Assembly (NCBI RefSeq): GCF_013181195.1
Contig: NZ_SMZP01000002.1
Coordinates: 496,001-560,000 of the forward strand
From: Caulobacter sp. RHG1
Lineage (GTDB): Bacteria > Pseudomonadota > Alphaproteobacteria > Caulobacterales > Caulobacteraceae
Length of the DNA stretch: 64,000 nucleotides
Direction of reading: 5' to 3'
Both the position numbers and the translations under genes were made by a program. Shown one piece after another: positions 17,285 through 25,855 of this stretch (positions within the stretch are counted from its first letter, which is position 1; each line of letters starts with the position of its first letter). The notes below the pieces were generated by a model that had not been told where the DNA came from, made no database searches, and saw only the letters and a program-made list of their open reading frames with translations.

Positions 17285-17744
17285 GCATCGATCCGCAAAA
17301 GGCCCTCTGCCCGCCACCCTGAGCGTCGGCGACGTCGCGCGCCGCAGCGGCGTGGCGGTTTCGACGCTGCATTTCTACGAGTCCAAGGGCCTGATCCGCA
17401 GCCTGCGGACCGAGGGCAACCAGCGGCGCTATCCGCGCGCGGTGCTGCGCCGCGTGGCGATCATCAAGATTGCCCAGCGCACCGGCATCGCCCTGGCCGG
17501 CATCCGCCAAGCGCTGGAGCACCTGCCGCAAGATCGCCCCCCTAGCGCCGAGGACTGGCGCGCCCTTTCGCAGACATGGCGCAGCGAACTGGACGCTCGC
17601 ATACGCGCCCTGACCGGCCTGCGCGACCAGATGGACGGCTGTATCGGCTGCGGCTGCCTGTCCGTCGACGCCTGCCCCCTGCGAAATCCTGGGGACATCA
17701 TGGGGGAAGCCGGGGCCGGCCCTCGCGTCCTGATCGAAGACTGA
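17271..17744 (+). CDS. soxR: Redox-sensitive transcriptional activator SoxR
   Basis: This 157-residue MerR-family regulator has an N-terminal HTH ([20 protein letters not shown], 17-36) and wing. A dimerisation helix follows (about 85-118), then the four-cysteine [2Fe-2S] loop [19 protein letters not shown] with Cys124, 127, 129 and 135, nearly the E. coli SoxR arrangement. It senses redox-cycling drugs or superoxide. The ATG at 17271 lies inside the SoxR box, implying tight self-control or a short leader; no better start is visible. No soxS is nearby, as usual outside enterobacteria, so it probably acts directly on the divergent gene. Confidence 0.95.
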   Translation: MVEVKHRSAKGPLPATLSVGDVARRSGVAVSTLHFYESKGLIRSLRTEGNQRRYPRAVLRRVAIIKIAQRTGIALAGIRQALEHLPQDRPPSAEDWRALSQTWRSELDARIRALTGLRDQMDGCIGCGCLSVDACPLRNPGDIMGEAGAGPRVLIED

Positions 17745-17802
17745 GCTATAGACGACCGATGTTCGCCCAAATCTCGCCGGGATCGTAGCGAAGCTTCCGC
17801 CC

Positions 17803-18432
17803 ATGCTCAGCTTGAGTCGCCGCACAGCCCTGACCCTGCTCGCCGCCACGCCTTTCGCGGCGGGGCAAAGCCATGCGCTGATCGCCAATGGCGGCGCCAA
17901 GCTGGCCGCCGCCGCCCGCGAGCAGATCGGCGTGACGGTGGAATACGATCCGGGCTACCGGGCGATCGGCTATCCCAACGGGGACGTGTTGCGCACCAGC
18001 GGCGTCTGCTCGGACGTGCTGATCCGCGCCGCCCGCGACGCTTGGGACATCGACCTGCAGCAGCGGGTGCACGACGACATGGTCAAGGCGTTCGCCGCCT
18101 ATCCCTCGCGCCGCGAATGGGGCCTGACCAAGCCGGACGCCAATATCGACCACCGGCGGGTGCTGAATCTGGAGACCTTCCTGGCGCGCCAGAACGCCAA
18201 GCTGCCCCTGCCCGGCTCAGGCCCGCTGGGCGGCGACGCATTCACCGCGCCGCAGCCGGGCGATATCCTGACCTGGCGGCTGGCCGGCGGCGGTCGTCCG
18301 CACCTGGGGGTCGTGGTCAGCGGCCCGCAGAACGTGCGCGTCGCCCACAACATCGGCGGCGGGGTCCACGAAGAACCGCTGTGGCGCTTCAAGCTGCACA
18401 AGCCCGCGGGCCACTACCGCTGGCGGGTGTGA
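17803..18432 (+). CDS. DUF1287 family exported protein
   Basis: This 209-residue protein has a twin-arginine-like start (LSRRTALTLLAATPFAA) and cleavage after about residue 25. The DUF1287 signature is present: EYDPGYRAIGYPNGDVLRTS, GVCSDVLIRAARDAWDIDLQ, QPGDILTWRL and HLGVVVSGPQNVRVAHNIGG, ending in RFKLHKPAGHYRW. The conserved Cys (about 69) followed by a later His (about 167) resembles the NlpC/P60 layout of cell-wall amidases, but that is inference. It follows soxR by 58 bases with no sign of co-regulation. Confidence 0.88.
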   Translation: MLSLSRRTALTLLAATPFAAGQSHALIANGGAKLAAAAREQIGVTVEYDPGYRAIGYPNGDVLRTSGVCSDVLIRAARDAWDIDLQQRVHDDMVKAFAAYPSRREWGLTKPDANIDHRRVLNLETFLARQNAKLPLPGSGPLGGDAFTAPQPGDILTWRLAGGGRPHLGVVVSGPQNVRVAHNIGGGVHEEPLWRFKLHKPAGHYRWRV

Positions 18433-18439
18433 CGCAGGC

Positions 18440-19393
18440 CTAAAGGCCCGCGTCTTCCTTCAGGCCCAGGGCGATGTTCATGTTCTGCACGGCCGCGCCC
18501 GAGGCGCCCTTGCCCAGGTTGTCGAGCAGGGCCACCAGGCGCGCCTGACCGCTGGTGTCCGAGCCGAACACGAACAGCTTCAGCCGGTTGGTGCCGTTCA
18601 GGCCTTCCGGATCCAGCGTCGACAGGCTCTTGGCCTCGTCCAGCGAGGCGACCTCGACGAACCGCTCGCCCTTGTAGTGGTCGGCCAGCGCCGCGTGGAT
18701 GTCGCGCAGCGAGGTCGCGTCGGCCAGGCAGGCGAAGTGCAGCGGCAGCTCGACGATCATGCCCTGGGCGTAGCGGCCCACGGCCGGCGAAAAGAGCGGA
18801 CGGCTCAGCAGGCCGCCGTGCTTCTGCATCTCCGGCACGTGCTTGTGGTTCAGCGATAGGCCGTAGATGAAATAGGGCTCGCGCGTGAAGTTCGGGGCGC
18901 TCTCGTCCTCGAACTGGGCGATCATCGCCTTGCCGCCGCCGGTGTAGCCCGAGACGGCGTTGTACGAGAGCGGCAGTTCCGGCGGGATGATGCCGGCGCT
19001 GACCAGCGGCCGCGTCAAGGCGATGGCGCCGGTCGGATAGCAGCCCGGATTGGAGATTCGCTTGGACGCGGCGATCTTGCCGCGCTGCTCGCCGTCCAGC
19101 TCGGCAAAGCCGTAGGCCCAGCCCTCGGCGGTGCGATAGGCGGTCGAAGCGTCGATGATGACGGTGTCGGGATTGGTCACCAGCGACACGGCTTCCTTGG
19201 CCGCGTCGTCGGGCAGGCACAGGATCACCGCGTCGGCGTCGTTCAGCATCGCCGCGCGAGCGTCCGCGTCCTTGCGCTTGTCCGGATCGATCGAGATCAG
19301 CTGCAGATCGGTGCGGCCGATCAGGCGCTCGCGAATCTGCAGACCGGTGGTGCCGGCTTCGCCGTCGATGAAGACCTTGGGGGCGTTCGCCAT
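18440..19393 (-). CDS. argC: N-acetyl-gamma-glutamyl-phosphate reductase
   Basis: This 317-residue enzyme performs the NADPH-dependent reduction step of arginine biosynthesis. It is the shorter type with N-terminal [19 protein letters not shown]. The catalytic Cys118 is in [13 protein letters not shown]. Other family motifs are [34 protein letters not shown] and [23 protein letters not shown] at 19393 is chosen because GGAGCGCGCC precedes it; the slightly longer frame begins with TTG. It is downstream of rplM-rpsI and separated from them by a terminator. Confidence 0.95.
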   Translation of the reverse strand: MANAPKVFIDGEAGTTGLQIRERLIGRTDLQLISIDPDKRKDADARAAMLNDADAVILCLPDDAAKEAVSLVTNPDTVIIDASTAYRTAEGWAYGFAELDGEQRGKIAASKRISNPGCYPTGAIALTRPLVSAGIIPPELPLSYNAVSGYTGGGKAMIAQFEDESAPNFTREPYFIYGLSLNHKHVPEMQKHGGLLSRPLFSPAVGRYAQGMIVELPLHFACLADATSLRDIHAALADHYKGERFVEVASLDEAKSLSTLDPEGLNGTNRLKLFVFGSDTSGQARLVALLDNLGKGASGAAVQNMNIALGLKEDAGL

Positions 19394-19444
19394 GGCGCGC
19401 TCCAATCCAGACTAGAAAAGAACTTGGGGAGACAAATGACCAAG

Positions 19445-19477
19445 AAAAAGGGCGCTTCGGATGACCGAAGCGCCCTC
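19445..19477 (-). terminator. Rho-independent terminator after rpsI
   Basis: An 11-bp stem GGGCGCTTCGG/CCGAAGCGCCC with a four-base loop, followed on the minus strand by TTTTTC. It closes the rplM-rpsI operon. Confidence 0.88.
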
Positions 19478-19500
19478 TTCCAAACGCGTACGAACCGCGT

Positions 19501-19974
19501 TTAGCGCTTCGAGAACTGGAAGCTGCGGCGGGCCTTGGCCTTACCGTACTTCTTACGCTCGACCACGCGGCTGTCGCGGGTCAGGAAGCCGTGCGGCTTC
19601 AGGACCGGGCGCAGGCCGGGCTCATAATAGGTCAGAGCCTTCGACAGGCCGTGGCGGATCGCGCCGGCTTGGCCCGACAGGCCCGAGCCTTGCACGGTCA
19701 CGACGACGTCGAATTGACCGAGGCGCTCGGTCACTTCCAGCGGCTGGGCGATCATCATGCGCAGCACCGGACGCGCGAAGTAAACTTCCTGATCGCGGCC
19801 GTTGATGGTGATCGAACCCTTGCCCGGCTTGATCCAGACGCGAGCGATCGCGTTCTTGCGCTTGCCGGTCGCGTAGGCGCGGCCTTGGGCGTCGATCTTG
19901 GGCTCGGCCGGAGCGGCGGCGACCGGGTTGCTGGACAGGCTGGCCAGCGCGTCAAAGCCTTGTGCGTCGGTCAT
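19501..19974 (-). CDS. rpsI: 30S ribosomal protein S9
   Basis: This 157-residue protein has an alphaproteobacterial N-terminal extension of about 28 residues, then the S9 core [34 protein letters not shown] and [15 protein letters not shown]. The C-terminal basic tail ends [17 protein letters not shown], which reaches the P-site tRNA in the small subunit. It is directly downstream of rplM (3-base gap), the conserved L13-S9 operon, and is followed by a strong terminator. Confidence 0.98.
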   Translation of the reverse strand: MTDAQGFDALASLSSNPVAAAPAEPKIDAQGRAYATGKRKNAIARVWIKPGKGSITINGRDQEVYFARPVLRMMIAQPLEVTERLGQFDVVVTVQGSGLSGQAGAIRHGLSKALTYYEPGLRPVLKPHGFLTRDSRVVERKKYGKAKARRSFQFSKR

Positions 19975-19977
19975 GGC

Positions 19978-20451
19978 TTAGATGCTCCGGGTGTTCTTGG
20001 CGTTGCGGCCCGCGAAGTCGACGACTTCGGGGTTTTGCGCTTGGTGCGGGTGCTCGCCGTTGTTGTAGATGAGCAGGTGGGTCAGCTGCTTGCGAGCAAG
20101 CGGGCTTTCCTTCGGCAGCATGCGCTCGACGGCCTTTTCCAGGACGCGTTCCGGGAACTTGCCGCCCAGCACCTTGCGGGGGGTGGTTTCCTTGACGCCG
20201 CCCGGGTGACCGGTGTGACGGTAATAGACCTTGTCGTCGAGCTTCTTGCCCGTGAACTTCACCTTGTCGGCGTTGATGACGACGACGAAGTCGCCGCAAT
20301 CGACGTGCGGGGTGTAGTCAGGACGGTGCTTGCCGCGAAGACGCATGGCGATGAACGTCGCCAGACGACCGACAACGGCGTCCTGGGCGTCGACCACGAT
20401 CCACTTCTTTTCGACCTCGGCCGGCTTCAACGAAGCCGTGATCTTCTGCAT
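19978..20451 (-). CDS. rplM: 50S ribosomal protein L13
   Basis: This 157-residue protein has typical L13 motifs [49 protein letters not shown] and [13 protein letters not shown]. The start is ATG at 20451; the longer frame runs back through the promoter. L13 is an early assembly protein of the large subunit. A good sigma-70-like promoter lies 67 bases upstream of the start, and the gene is co-transcribed with rpsI. Confidence 0.98.
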   Translation of the reverse strand: MQKITASLKPAEVEKKWIVVDAQDAVVGRLATFIAMRLRGKHRPDYTPHVDCGDFVVVINADKVKFTGKKLDDKVYYRHTGHPGGVKETTPRKVLGGKFPERVLEKAVERMLPKESPLARKQLTHLLIYNNGEHPHQAQNPEVVDFAGRNAKNTRSI

Positions 20452-20517
20452 GGGATTGATCCGTATTTCTTGGGCGTTCGAACCCGAAAAATCCGGCTTC
20501 GTCCGTGTGAGGCGCGG

Positions 20518-20546
20518 CATGTACGGGACGTGCAGCGCGCTGTCAA
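20518..20546 (-). promoter_or_regulatory. Sigma-70-type promoter of rplM-rpsI
   Basis: On the minus strand a perfect -35 TTGACA is followed after exactly 17 bases by TACATG. Its orientation and distance to rplM fit the promoter of this ribosomal operon. Confidence 0.72.
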
Positions 20547-20602
20547 CAACGACAGCGTCAAAAACATGCAAAGAGCAATAAATACAATTAGATAAAGAAT
20601 AG

Positions 20603-20616
20603 GGTATTATAATACC
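20603..20616. promoter_or_regulatory. Perfect 14-bp AT-rich palindrome
   Basis: GGTATTATAATACC reads the same on both strands and stands in an unusually AT-rich stretch (about 20570-20620) between rplM and the divergent phosphatase gene. It may be an operator or contain a -10 element (TATTAT/TATAAT). No known site is recognised. Confidence 0.35.
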
Positions 20617-20688
20617 GCATCCCTATCACCGAACCGTCATGAAAGCCGGGCATAGCCACAAAGCGTTACACAATAACAGGAACGTTTT

Positions 20689-22068
20689 ATGGCCTTTTCC
20701 CGCAGGCGCTTCCTCGGCGCAGCCGCCACGAGCATGGCGTTCGCCGCCTTTTCCGCCCGCGCGCAAGGCGCCGAGACCTATTTAAACGAGGTCGAAGGCT
20801 ATGGCCCGCTGGTCGCCGATCCCAAGCGGATGCTCGACCTGCCCAAGGGCTTCAGCTACCGCGTGATCGCCCAGGCGGGCCAGACCATGAGCGATGGCCT
20901 GCTGATCCCTGGCAAGTTCGACGGCATGGGCTGCTTTGCGGCGGGCGAGGACAAGGTCCTGCTGGTCCGCAACCACGAACTCTCCCCCGGCGACGACAGC
21001 GCCTTCGGCCCCGGCGCCCGCCTGCTGGACAAAATCGACCGCAGCAAGGTCTGGGACTTCGGCCAGGGCGCGCCCCTGCCCGGCGGCACGACCACCCAGC
21101 TCTACAATCTCAAGACCGGCCAGACCGAGCGCCAGCACCTGAGCCTGGCCGGCACGCTGGTGAACTGCGCTGGCGGCATCACGCCGTGGGGTTCGTGGCT
21201 GACCTGCGAGGAGACGACGATCGCGGCAGGCGACAAGGCCGGCAAGAGCCACGGATATGTGTTCGAAGTCCCCAGCGCGCATGTCGGTCTGGTCCAGCCG
21301 GTCGCCCTGACGGGCCTGGGCCGCTTCAAGCATGAGGCGGCCTGCATCGATCCTCGCACCGGCGTGGTCTATTTGACCGAAGACGTCGGCGACGGGCTCT
21401 TCTATCGCTTCCTGCCCAACGACCGGCGCGACCTGGCCAAGGGCGGTCGCCTGCAGGCCCTGGGCCTGGCCGACGCCCCCGAGGGCGGCGACACCCGCAA
21501 CCAGGCGGAAAAGTCGTTCCCGGCCAGCGGCTGGAAAGCCGCGCGCTGGATCGACCTGGACGGCGTCGACAACCCGCACGACGACCTGCGCCGGCGCGGC
21601 CACAAGGCCGGCGCAGCGGTCTTCATGCGCGGCGAAGGCGTGTTCTTTGGCAAGGGCGACCTTTATTTCACCTGCACGTCCGGCGGCGCGGCAGGTGCGG
21701 GCCAAATCTTCCGCTACGTCCCCAGCGAACACGAAGGCCAGGCGGGCGAAACGGACCAGCCGGGCCGCCTGCAGCTGTTCGTCGAGAGCGGGAACAAGAC
21801 CGTCCTGGACTATGCCGACAACCTGGTGGTCGCGCCGTGGGGCCACATCGTGGTCTGCGAGGACCGCTATTCCGACATGCTGCGCAACCACCTGCGGGGG
21901 ATCACCCCCGACGGCAAGGTCTACACGCTGGGCCGCAACGTCCACACCGACAACGCCGAGTTCTGCGGCGCGTGCTTCTCGCCGGACGGCGGCACGCTGT
22001 TTGTGAACCTGCAGAGCCCGGGCTTCACCCTGGCCATCACCGGCCCTTGGGCCAGCGTGAAGGCCTGA
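20689..22068 (+). CDS. PhoX-family (DUF839) exported phosphatase
   Basis: This 459-residue protein has a Tat signal (SRRRFLGAAATSMAFAAFSA). A PhoX-like beta-propeller follows: MLDLPKGFSYRVIAQAG, DGMGCFAAGEDKVLLVRNHE, NCAGGITPWGSWLTCEETT, GRFKHEAACIDPRTGVVYLT and ITPDGKVYTLGRN. PhoX enzymes are Ca/Fe-dependent alkaline phosphatases folded before Tat export; the conserved Glu in TCEETT and the Cys-containing segment fit. Not all DUF839 proteins are proven phosphatases. No clear Pho box was found upstream. Confidence 0.85.
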   Translation: MAFSRRRFLGAAATSMAFAAFSARAQGAETYLNEVEGYGPLVADPKRMLDLPKGFSYRVIAQAGQTMSDGLLIPGKFDGMGCFAAGEDKVLLVRNHELSPGDDSAFGPGARLLDKIDRSKVWDFGQGAPLPGGTTTQLYNLKTGQTERQHLSLAGTLVNCAGGITPWGSWLTCEETTIAAGDKAGKSHGYVFEVPSAHVGLVQPVALTGLGRFKHEAACIDPRTGVVYLTEDVGDGLFYRFLPNDRRDLAKGGRLQALGLADAPEGGDTRNQAEKSFPASGWKAARWIDLDGVDNPHDDLRRRGHKAGAAVFMRGEGVFFGKGDLYFTCTSGGAAGAGQIFRYVPSEHEGQAGETDQPGRLQLFVESGNKTVLDYADNLVVAPWGHIVVCEDRYSDMLRNHLRGITPDGKVYTLGRNVHTDNAEFCGACFSPDGGTLFVNLQSPGFTLAITGPWASVKA

Positions 22069-22071
22069 CGA

Positions 22072-23103
22072 CTAGGGGCGTCGCACCCGCCACGCGAAGA
22101 CGGTGGCGACGCCCAGCAGCACAGCTGCACCGGCCTGGTGCAGAATGCCCAGGCTGATCGGCACGGCGGCCATCAGCGTCCAGATTCCCAGGCCCGCCTG
22201 CAGGGCCACGACGATGGCCACGGCCAAGGCGGCCTGCTTGCTGCCGCCGGCCAGCGGCCGGTCACGAGAAGCAAGAAAAGCCATCACGATCCCGCCCACG
22301 AAGAGGGCGTAGGCCATCAGCCGGTGGTGCAGCTGCACCGCGCCCTGACTGTGCGCCAAGGTGCCCCACAGGCCCTTGCCCGCGTATTCGGCCGGGAAGA
22401 AGCCGCCGTTCATCAGCGGCCAGTCGTTATAGACCATGCCCGCATCGTTGCCGGCCACCAGCGCGCCCAGCAGGCTCTGGAAGAACACCGCGCCCAGGAA
22501 GGCCAGAGACCAGTTGCGCCAGGCCGAGCGCTCCTCGACCCGCGGCGAGCCGCTCCAGGCGTCCAGGGCGGTCCAGATCAGGACGACGAACAGAGCGAGC
22601 GCCAGGCCCAGGTGGATCATCAGTCGCTCGGGCGCGACCGAAACGCGCTCGGACAGGCCGCTGGACACCATCCACCAGCCGACCAGGCCCTGCAGGCCGC
22701 CCAGGCCCAACATGATGGCGCAGCGGGCGATCAGGCGGCGCGGAATGTCGCGGCGGATCAGGAAGACCACGAACGGGATGGCGAACACCACGCCCACGGT
22801 GCGGCCCAGCAGGCGGTGCGCCCACTCCCACCAGAAGATGCCCTTGTAGCCCTCGACGGTCATGTCGGGGTTCACCAGCTGGAACTGGGGGATCTTCTTG
22901 TAGAGCTCGAAACTCTCGCGCCAGGCCTGCTCGGACATCGGCGGCAGGGCGCCCATGATCGGCTTCCACTGGGTGATCGAGAGGCCGGAGTCGGTCAGGC
23001 GGGTCGCCCCGCCGACGATCACCATGGCGAAGACCATGGCGGCGACGATGAAGAGCCAGATCGCGACGGGACGCGAACGGTCGGAACGCAGGAAAGACGT
23101 CAT
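22072..23103 (-). CDS. ctaA: Heme A synthase (COX15/CtaA)
   Basis: This 343-residue membrane protein of eight hydrophobic segments oxidises heme O to heme A for the aa3 oxidase. It shows [65 protein letters not shown] and the C-terminal [16 protein letters not shown]. Conserved histidines in [18 protein letters not shown] and ILHQAG ligate the two hemes. It is the type-2 alphaproteobacterial/mitochondrial-like form. Its stop lies four bases from that of the convergent phosphatase gene. Confidence 0.95.
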   Translation of the reverse strand: MTSFLRSDRSRPVAIWLFIVAAMVFAMVIVGGATRLTDSGLSITQWKPIMGALPPMSEQAWRESFELYKKIPQFQLVNPDMTVEGYKGIFWWEWAHRLLGRTVGVVFAIPFVVFLIRRDIPRRLIARCAIMLGLGGLQGLVGWWMVSSGLSERVSVAPERLMIHLGLALALFVVLIWTALDAWSGSPRVEERSAWRNWSLAFLGAVFFQSLLGALVAGNDAGMVYNDWPLMNGGFFPAEYAGKGLWGTLAHSQGAVQLHHRLMAYALFVGGIVMAFLASRDRPLAGGSKQAALAVAIVVALQAGLGIWTLMAAVPISLGILHQAGAAVLLGVATVFAWRVRRP

Positions 23104-23244
23104 GGGGTCGGAAAAGCGTCACTTCTGGGCCGAAATGCGGCGCCCCCTCCCTACGCCCGCCGCTTGCGCGCATCAATGTTTCTATGGCTCAGCATGACGG
23201 CGCTTCTGCTTCGGGCTAGAACGCCTGCCTCGGGGGAGAGAACG

Positions 23245-23496
23245 ATGAGCGGCATGGGGGTTTTCGCGGCGGCGGTCATCGGCATCCTGGCCGGCTGGAT
23301 CGCCGACCTGGTGCTGGGTCGCCGGCACTCACTGTTCATCAAGCTCTTGATCGGCGTCATCGGCTCGTTCATCGGAGCGTTCATCGCCTCGCGCATCGAC
23401 CTGAACCTGCCGGGCTTCCTCGGCGAGCTCGTGGTGTCCAGCGTCGGCGCGATTCTGTTCCTGGCCGTGCTCGGCCTCTTCCGGAGAACCGCGTGA
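23245..23496 (+). CDS. Small three-segment membrane protein (GlsB/YeaQ/YmgE-like)
   Basis: This 83-residue protein has three hydrophobic segments separated by glycines: VFAAAVIGILAGWIADLVLG, LIGVIGSFIGAFIAS and ELVVSSVGAILFLAVLG. It fits the transglycosylase-associated / GlsB-YeaQ-YmgE pattern (GILAGWIAD... GVIGSFIGAF). These inner-membrane proteins are often stress-induced, with no proven activity. The ATG at 23245 is preceded by GGGGGAGAG. It overlaps the next gene by four bases (GTGA), so the two are translated as a pair. Confidence 0.8.
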   Translation: MSGMGVFAAAVIGILAGWIADLVLGRRHSLFIKLLIGVIGSFIGAFIASRIDLNLPGFLGELVVSSVGAILFLAVLGLFRRTA

Positions 23497-23729
23497 GCGC
23501 TCCCCTCATCCCGGCCCGCCTTCGCAAGCTGATCGGCTCGATCGGCGTGATGGTGATTCTGTTCGGCTGGATCTGGGCCTTCACCAGCCTCTACGACCAC
23601 CTGCCGCAGAACCGCTTCATCCACCTCGTCTACTTCGTGGCGCTGGGCATGGGCTGGGTCGCGCCGGTGATCCCGCTGATCACCTGGATGGGCAAGGCCG
23701 ACAAGCCGCTCGACGTCGGCCAGCGCTAG
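23493..23729 (+). CDS. DUF2842-like small membrane protein
   Basis: This 78-residue protein has two membrane segments (SIGVMVILFGWIWAFTSLY and HLVYFVALGMGWVAPVIPLI) and a positively charged start RLRKLIG. The pattern fits the alphaproteobacterial DUF2842 family, function unknown. The start is GTG overlapping the stop of the preceding gene. A strong terminator follows directly. Confidence 0.75.
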   Translation: MSAPLIPARLRKLIGSIGVMVILFGWIWAFTSLYDHLPQNRFIHLVYFVALGMGWVAPVIPLITWMGKADKPLDVGQR

Positions 23730-23740
23730 AACCGGAAATG

Positions 23741-23768
23741 AAAAAGGCCGCCCCGAAGGGCGGCCTTT
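23741..23768 (+). terminator. Rho-independent terminator
   Basis: AAAAAGGCCGCCC-CGAA-GGGCGGCCTTT: a G/C stem with A-run before and T-run after, so it may work in both directions. It ends the small membrane-protein pair. Confidence 0.85.
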
Positions 23769-23794
23769 CGTCTTCCGCTATTTCCCGCAGGAAA

Positions 23795-23871
<77 letters not shown>

Positions 23872-23934
23872 ACACGGAAGAGGCGCTCTTATAGGCGCCG
23901 CTCCCTGGGAGGGCAACAGCGATTTCGGACGAAT

Positions 23935-24363
23935 TTAGCCGCGCGTCAGAAGGCCGTCCAAACGGGACTTGATGGCCGTCAGATCGTCCAGCGCAAAGGC
24001 CAGGCGATCGCGCGCTTCGCCGTCCAGACGCTGCACGCGCGCGGCGGGCGCTTCGTAGTCGATGTCGAGATCCAGGCTGGCCGAACCGTTCGAGCCCAGC
24101 CCCGCGGCGATCACCTGGGCCAGGCCCTGATCGCGGTGCAGCTTCTGCACGCCCTTGATGGTCAGGCCTTCGCTGTGCAGCAGGGTGCGGACGCCGTTCA
24201 GCACGGCGACGTCCTGCGGACGATAGAAGCGTCGCCCGCCGGCTCGTTTCATCGGGCGGATGAAGGAGAACTTGGTTTCCCAGAAGCGCAGCACGTGCTG
24301 CGGCACGCCCAGCTCGTCGGCGGCCTCTGAAATCGTGCGGAAGGCGTTCGGCCCCTTCGCCAC
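23935..24363 (-). CDS. MerR-family transcriptional regulator
   Basis: This 142-residue protein has a clear MerR winged HTH ([20 protein letters not shown], then [20 protein letters not shown] and [19 protein letters not shown]). The C-terminal part is helical ([20 protein letters not shown]) without cysteines, so it is not a metal sensor of the classical type. It lies 13 bases downstream of ihfA on the same strand, a pairing that recurs in alphaproteobacteria. The target is unknown. Confidence 0.9.
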   Translation of the reverse strand: MAKGPNAFRTISEAADELGVPQHVLRFWETKFSFIRPMKRAGGRRFYRPQDVAVLNGVRTLLHSEGLTIKGVQKLHRDQGLAQVIAAGLGSNGSASLDLDIDYEAPAARVQRLDGEARDRLAFALDDLTAIKSRLDGLLTRG

Positions 24364-24376
24364 CGCATCGATTCCC

Positions 24377-24679
24377 TTAGTCGCCGAGGGCGCGGTCGAT
24401 TCGCGCCTTCATGACCTGCGAGGCGCGGAAACCGATCACCCGACGGGGCTCGATCTCGGCTGGCTCGCCGGTCTTGGGATTACGGCCCATGCGGGCCCGC
24501 TTGGCGCGGACCTGGAAGACGCCAAAGCCGGAAAGCTTGACCGTCTCGCCCTCTTCCAGAGCCTCGGCGACGAGGTCGAGGGTGCGCTCGACAAGGCCTG
24601 CGCAGTCCTGACGAGTCAGGCCGACCTCCTCGTGAACCGCCTCGCACAGGTCGGCCCGGGTCAAAGTAGCGCCCTTCAT
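24377..24679 (-). CDS. ihfA: Integration host factor subunit alpha
   Basis: This 100-residue HU/IHF-fold protein begins [20 protein letters not shown]. It has [40 protein letters not shown] and the DNA-intercalating arm [19 protein letters not shown]. With the beta subunit it bends DNA at specific sites for replication, recombination and sigma-54 promoters. The start at 24679 gives the family length; the longer frame adds an unrelated leader. It is followed closely by the MerR gene. Confidence 0.97.
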   Translation of the reverse strand: MKGATLTRADLCEAVHEEVGLTRQDCAGLVERTLDLVAEALEEGETVKLSGFGVFQVRAKRARMGRNPKTGEPAEIEPRRVIGFRASQVMKARIDRALGD

Positions 24680-24877
24680 GCAACCCCTCACGCGTATCTT
24701 GGCGGCCTCATCGACCACCTCTGATGGAGTACTCGCGGTGAACGCGGGCGTGTTGCGACCGCCCTCAACTGGCCGCACCCTCGTTCATCGAAGACCACAT
24801 GCCGCGAATATCGCATGAAGTCAAAGACTCAAGGTCATCAGTTCATGCCCAGCGCGAAGGCCGGGCAATTACTGCAC

Positions 24878-25855
24878 CTAAAGACGCACCACGCAGGCGC
24901 CCCAGGTCAGACCGCCGCCCATGGCTTCCAGAAGCAGCAGGTCGCCCTTCTTGATTCGACCGTCCTTGACCCCGTGCGCGAAGGCCAGCGGGATCGAGGC
25001 AGCCGAGGTGTTGGCGTGGATGGCGACCGTCGAGATCACCTTGTCCTCGTCGATACCGCAGCGATTGGCGACGCCGGCCAGGATGCGCTGGTTGGCCTGG
25101 TGCGGGATGAACCAGTCGACCTCGGCCACCGCCACGCCGGCCTTGTCGGCGGCGGCGTGGATGGCTTCGGAGATATTGATCACGGCGTGCTTGAAGACCT
25201 GGTTGCCCAGCATCCGCAGCTTGCCGACCGTGCCGGTGGTCGACGGGCCGCCATCGACATAGAGCAGGTCCTGCTTGGTCCCGTCGGCGCGCAGGGCGAA
25301 GCCCAGCAGGCCTTGGTCTTCGGTGGTCCCCTGCCCTTCGCCCGGCTCCAGCACGACCGCGCCGGCGCCGTCGCCGAACAGCACGCAGGTGCCGCGGTCG
25401 CTCCAGTCCATCAGGCGGGTCATGGTCTCGGCCCCGATGACCAGCGCGCACTTGGCGTGGCCGCGTGCCACGAAGCCGTCGGCCACGCTCATGGCGTAGA
25501 CGAAGCCCGAGCAGACGGCCTGGACGTCGAAGGCGATGCCGACCGGAGCGCCCAGCTTGCGCTGAACCATGGTCGCCACCGCCGGGAAGGTCAGGTCGGC
25601 GGTCGTGGTGGCCACGATGATCAGGTCGACGTCGGCGGCGGTCTTGCCGGCCGCGGCCAGGGCGTCCTTGGCGGCCTCGACGGCGAGGTCCGAGACCGGC
25701 TGGTCGTCGGCGGCCTGGTGGCGCTGGCGGATGCCCGTGCGCTCGACGATCCATTCGTCGCTGGTGTCGACGAACTTGGCCAGATCGTCATTGGTCACGA
25801 CCTTGGGCGGCAGATACGCGCCGACGCCGGTCACTACGCTGCGGATCACGCTCAC
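24878..25855 (-). CDS. fabH: 3-oxoacyl-ACP synthase III (KAS III)
   Basis: This 325-residue thiolase-fold enzyme starts fatty-acid chains from acetyl-CoA and malonyl-ACP. Active-site residues are visible: Cys115 in VQAVCSGFVYA, His in WFIPHQANQRIL (about 250) and Asn in AIHANTSAASIP (about 280). The C-terminal GDLLLLEAMGGGLTWGA is typical. The start is GTG overlapping the plsX stop (GTGA), so translation is coupled. plsX-fabH followed by ihfA-merR is the usual arrangement. Confidence 0.97.
   Translation of the reverse strand: MSVIRSVVTGVGAYLPPKVVTNDDLAKFVDTSDEWIVERTGIRQRHQAADDQPVSDLAVEAAKDALAAAGKTAADVDLIIVATTTADLTFPAVATMVQRKLGAPVGIAFDVQAVCSGFVYAMSVADGFVARGHAKCALVIGAETMTRLMDWSDRGTCVLFGDGAGAVVLEPGEGQGTTEDQGLLGFALRADGTKQDLLYVDGGPSTTGTVGKLRMLGNQVFKHAVINISEAIHAAADKAGVAVAEVDWFIPHQANQRILAGVANRCGIDEDKVISTVAIHANTSAASIPLAFAHGVKDGRIKKGDLLLLEAMGGGLTWGACVVRL

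Noticed and set aside
20630..20688. Possible Pho box before the PhoX-like gene (CCGTCATGAAA)
   Set aside because: Only part of one half-site resembles CTGTCAT and the second half is missing.
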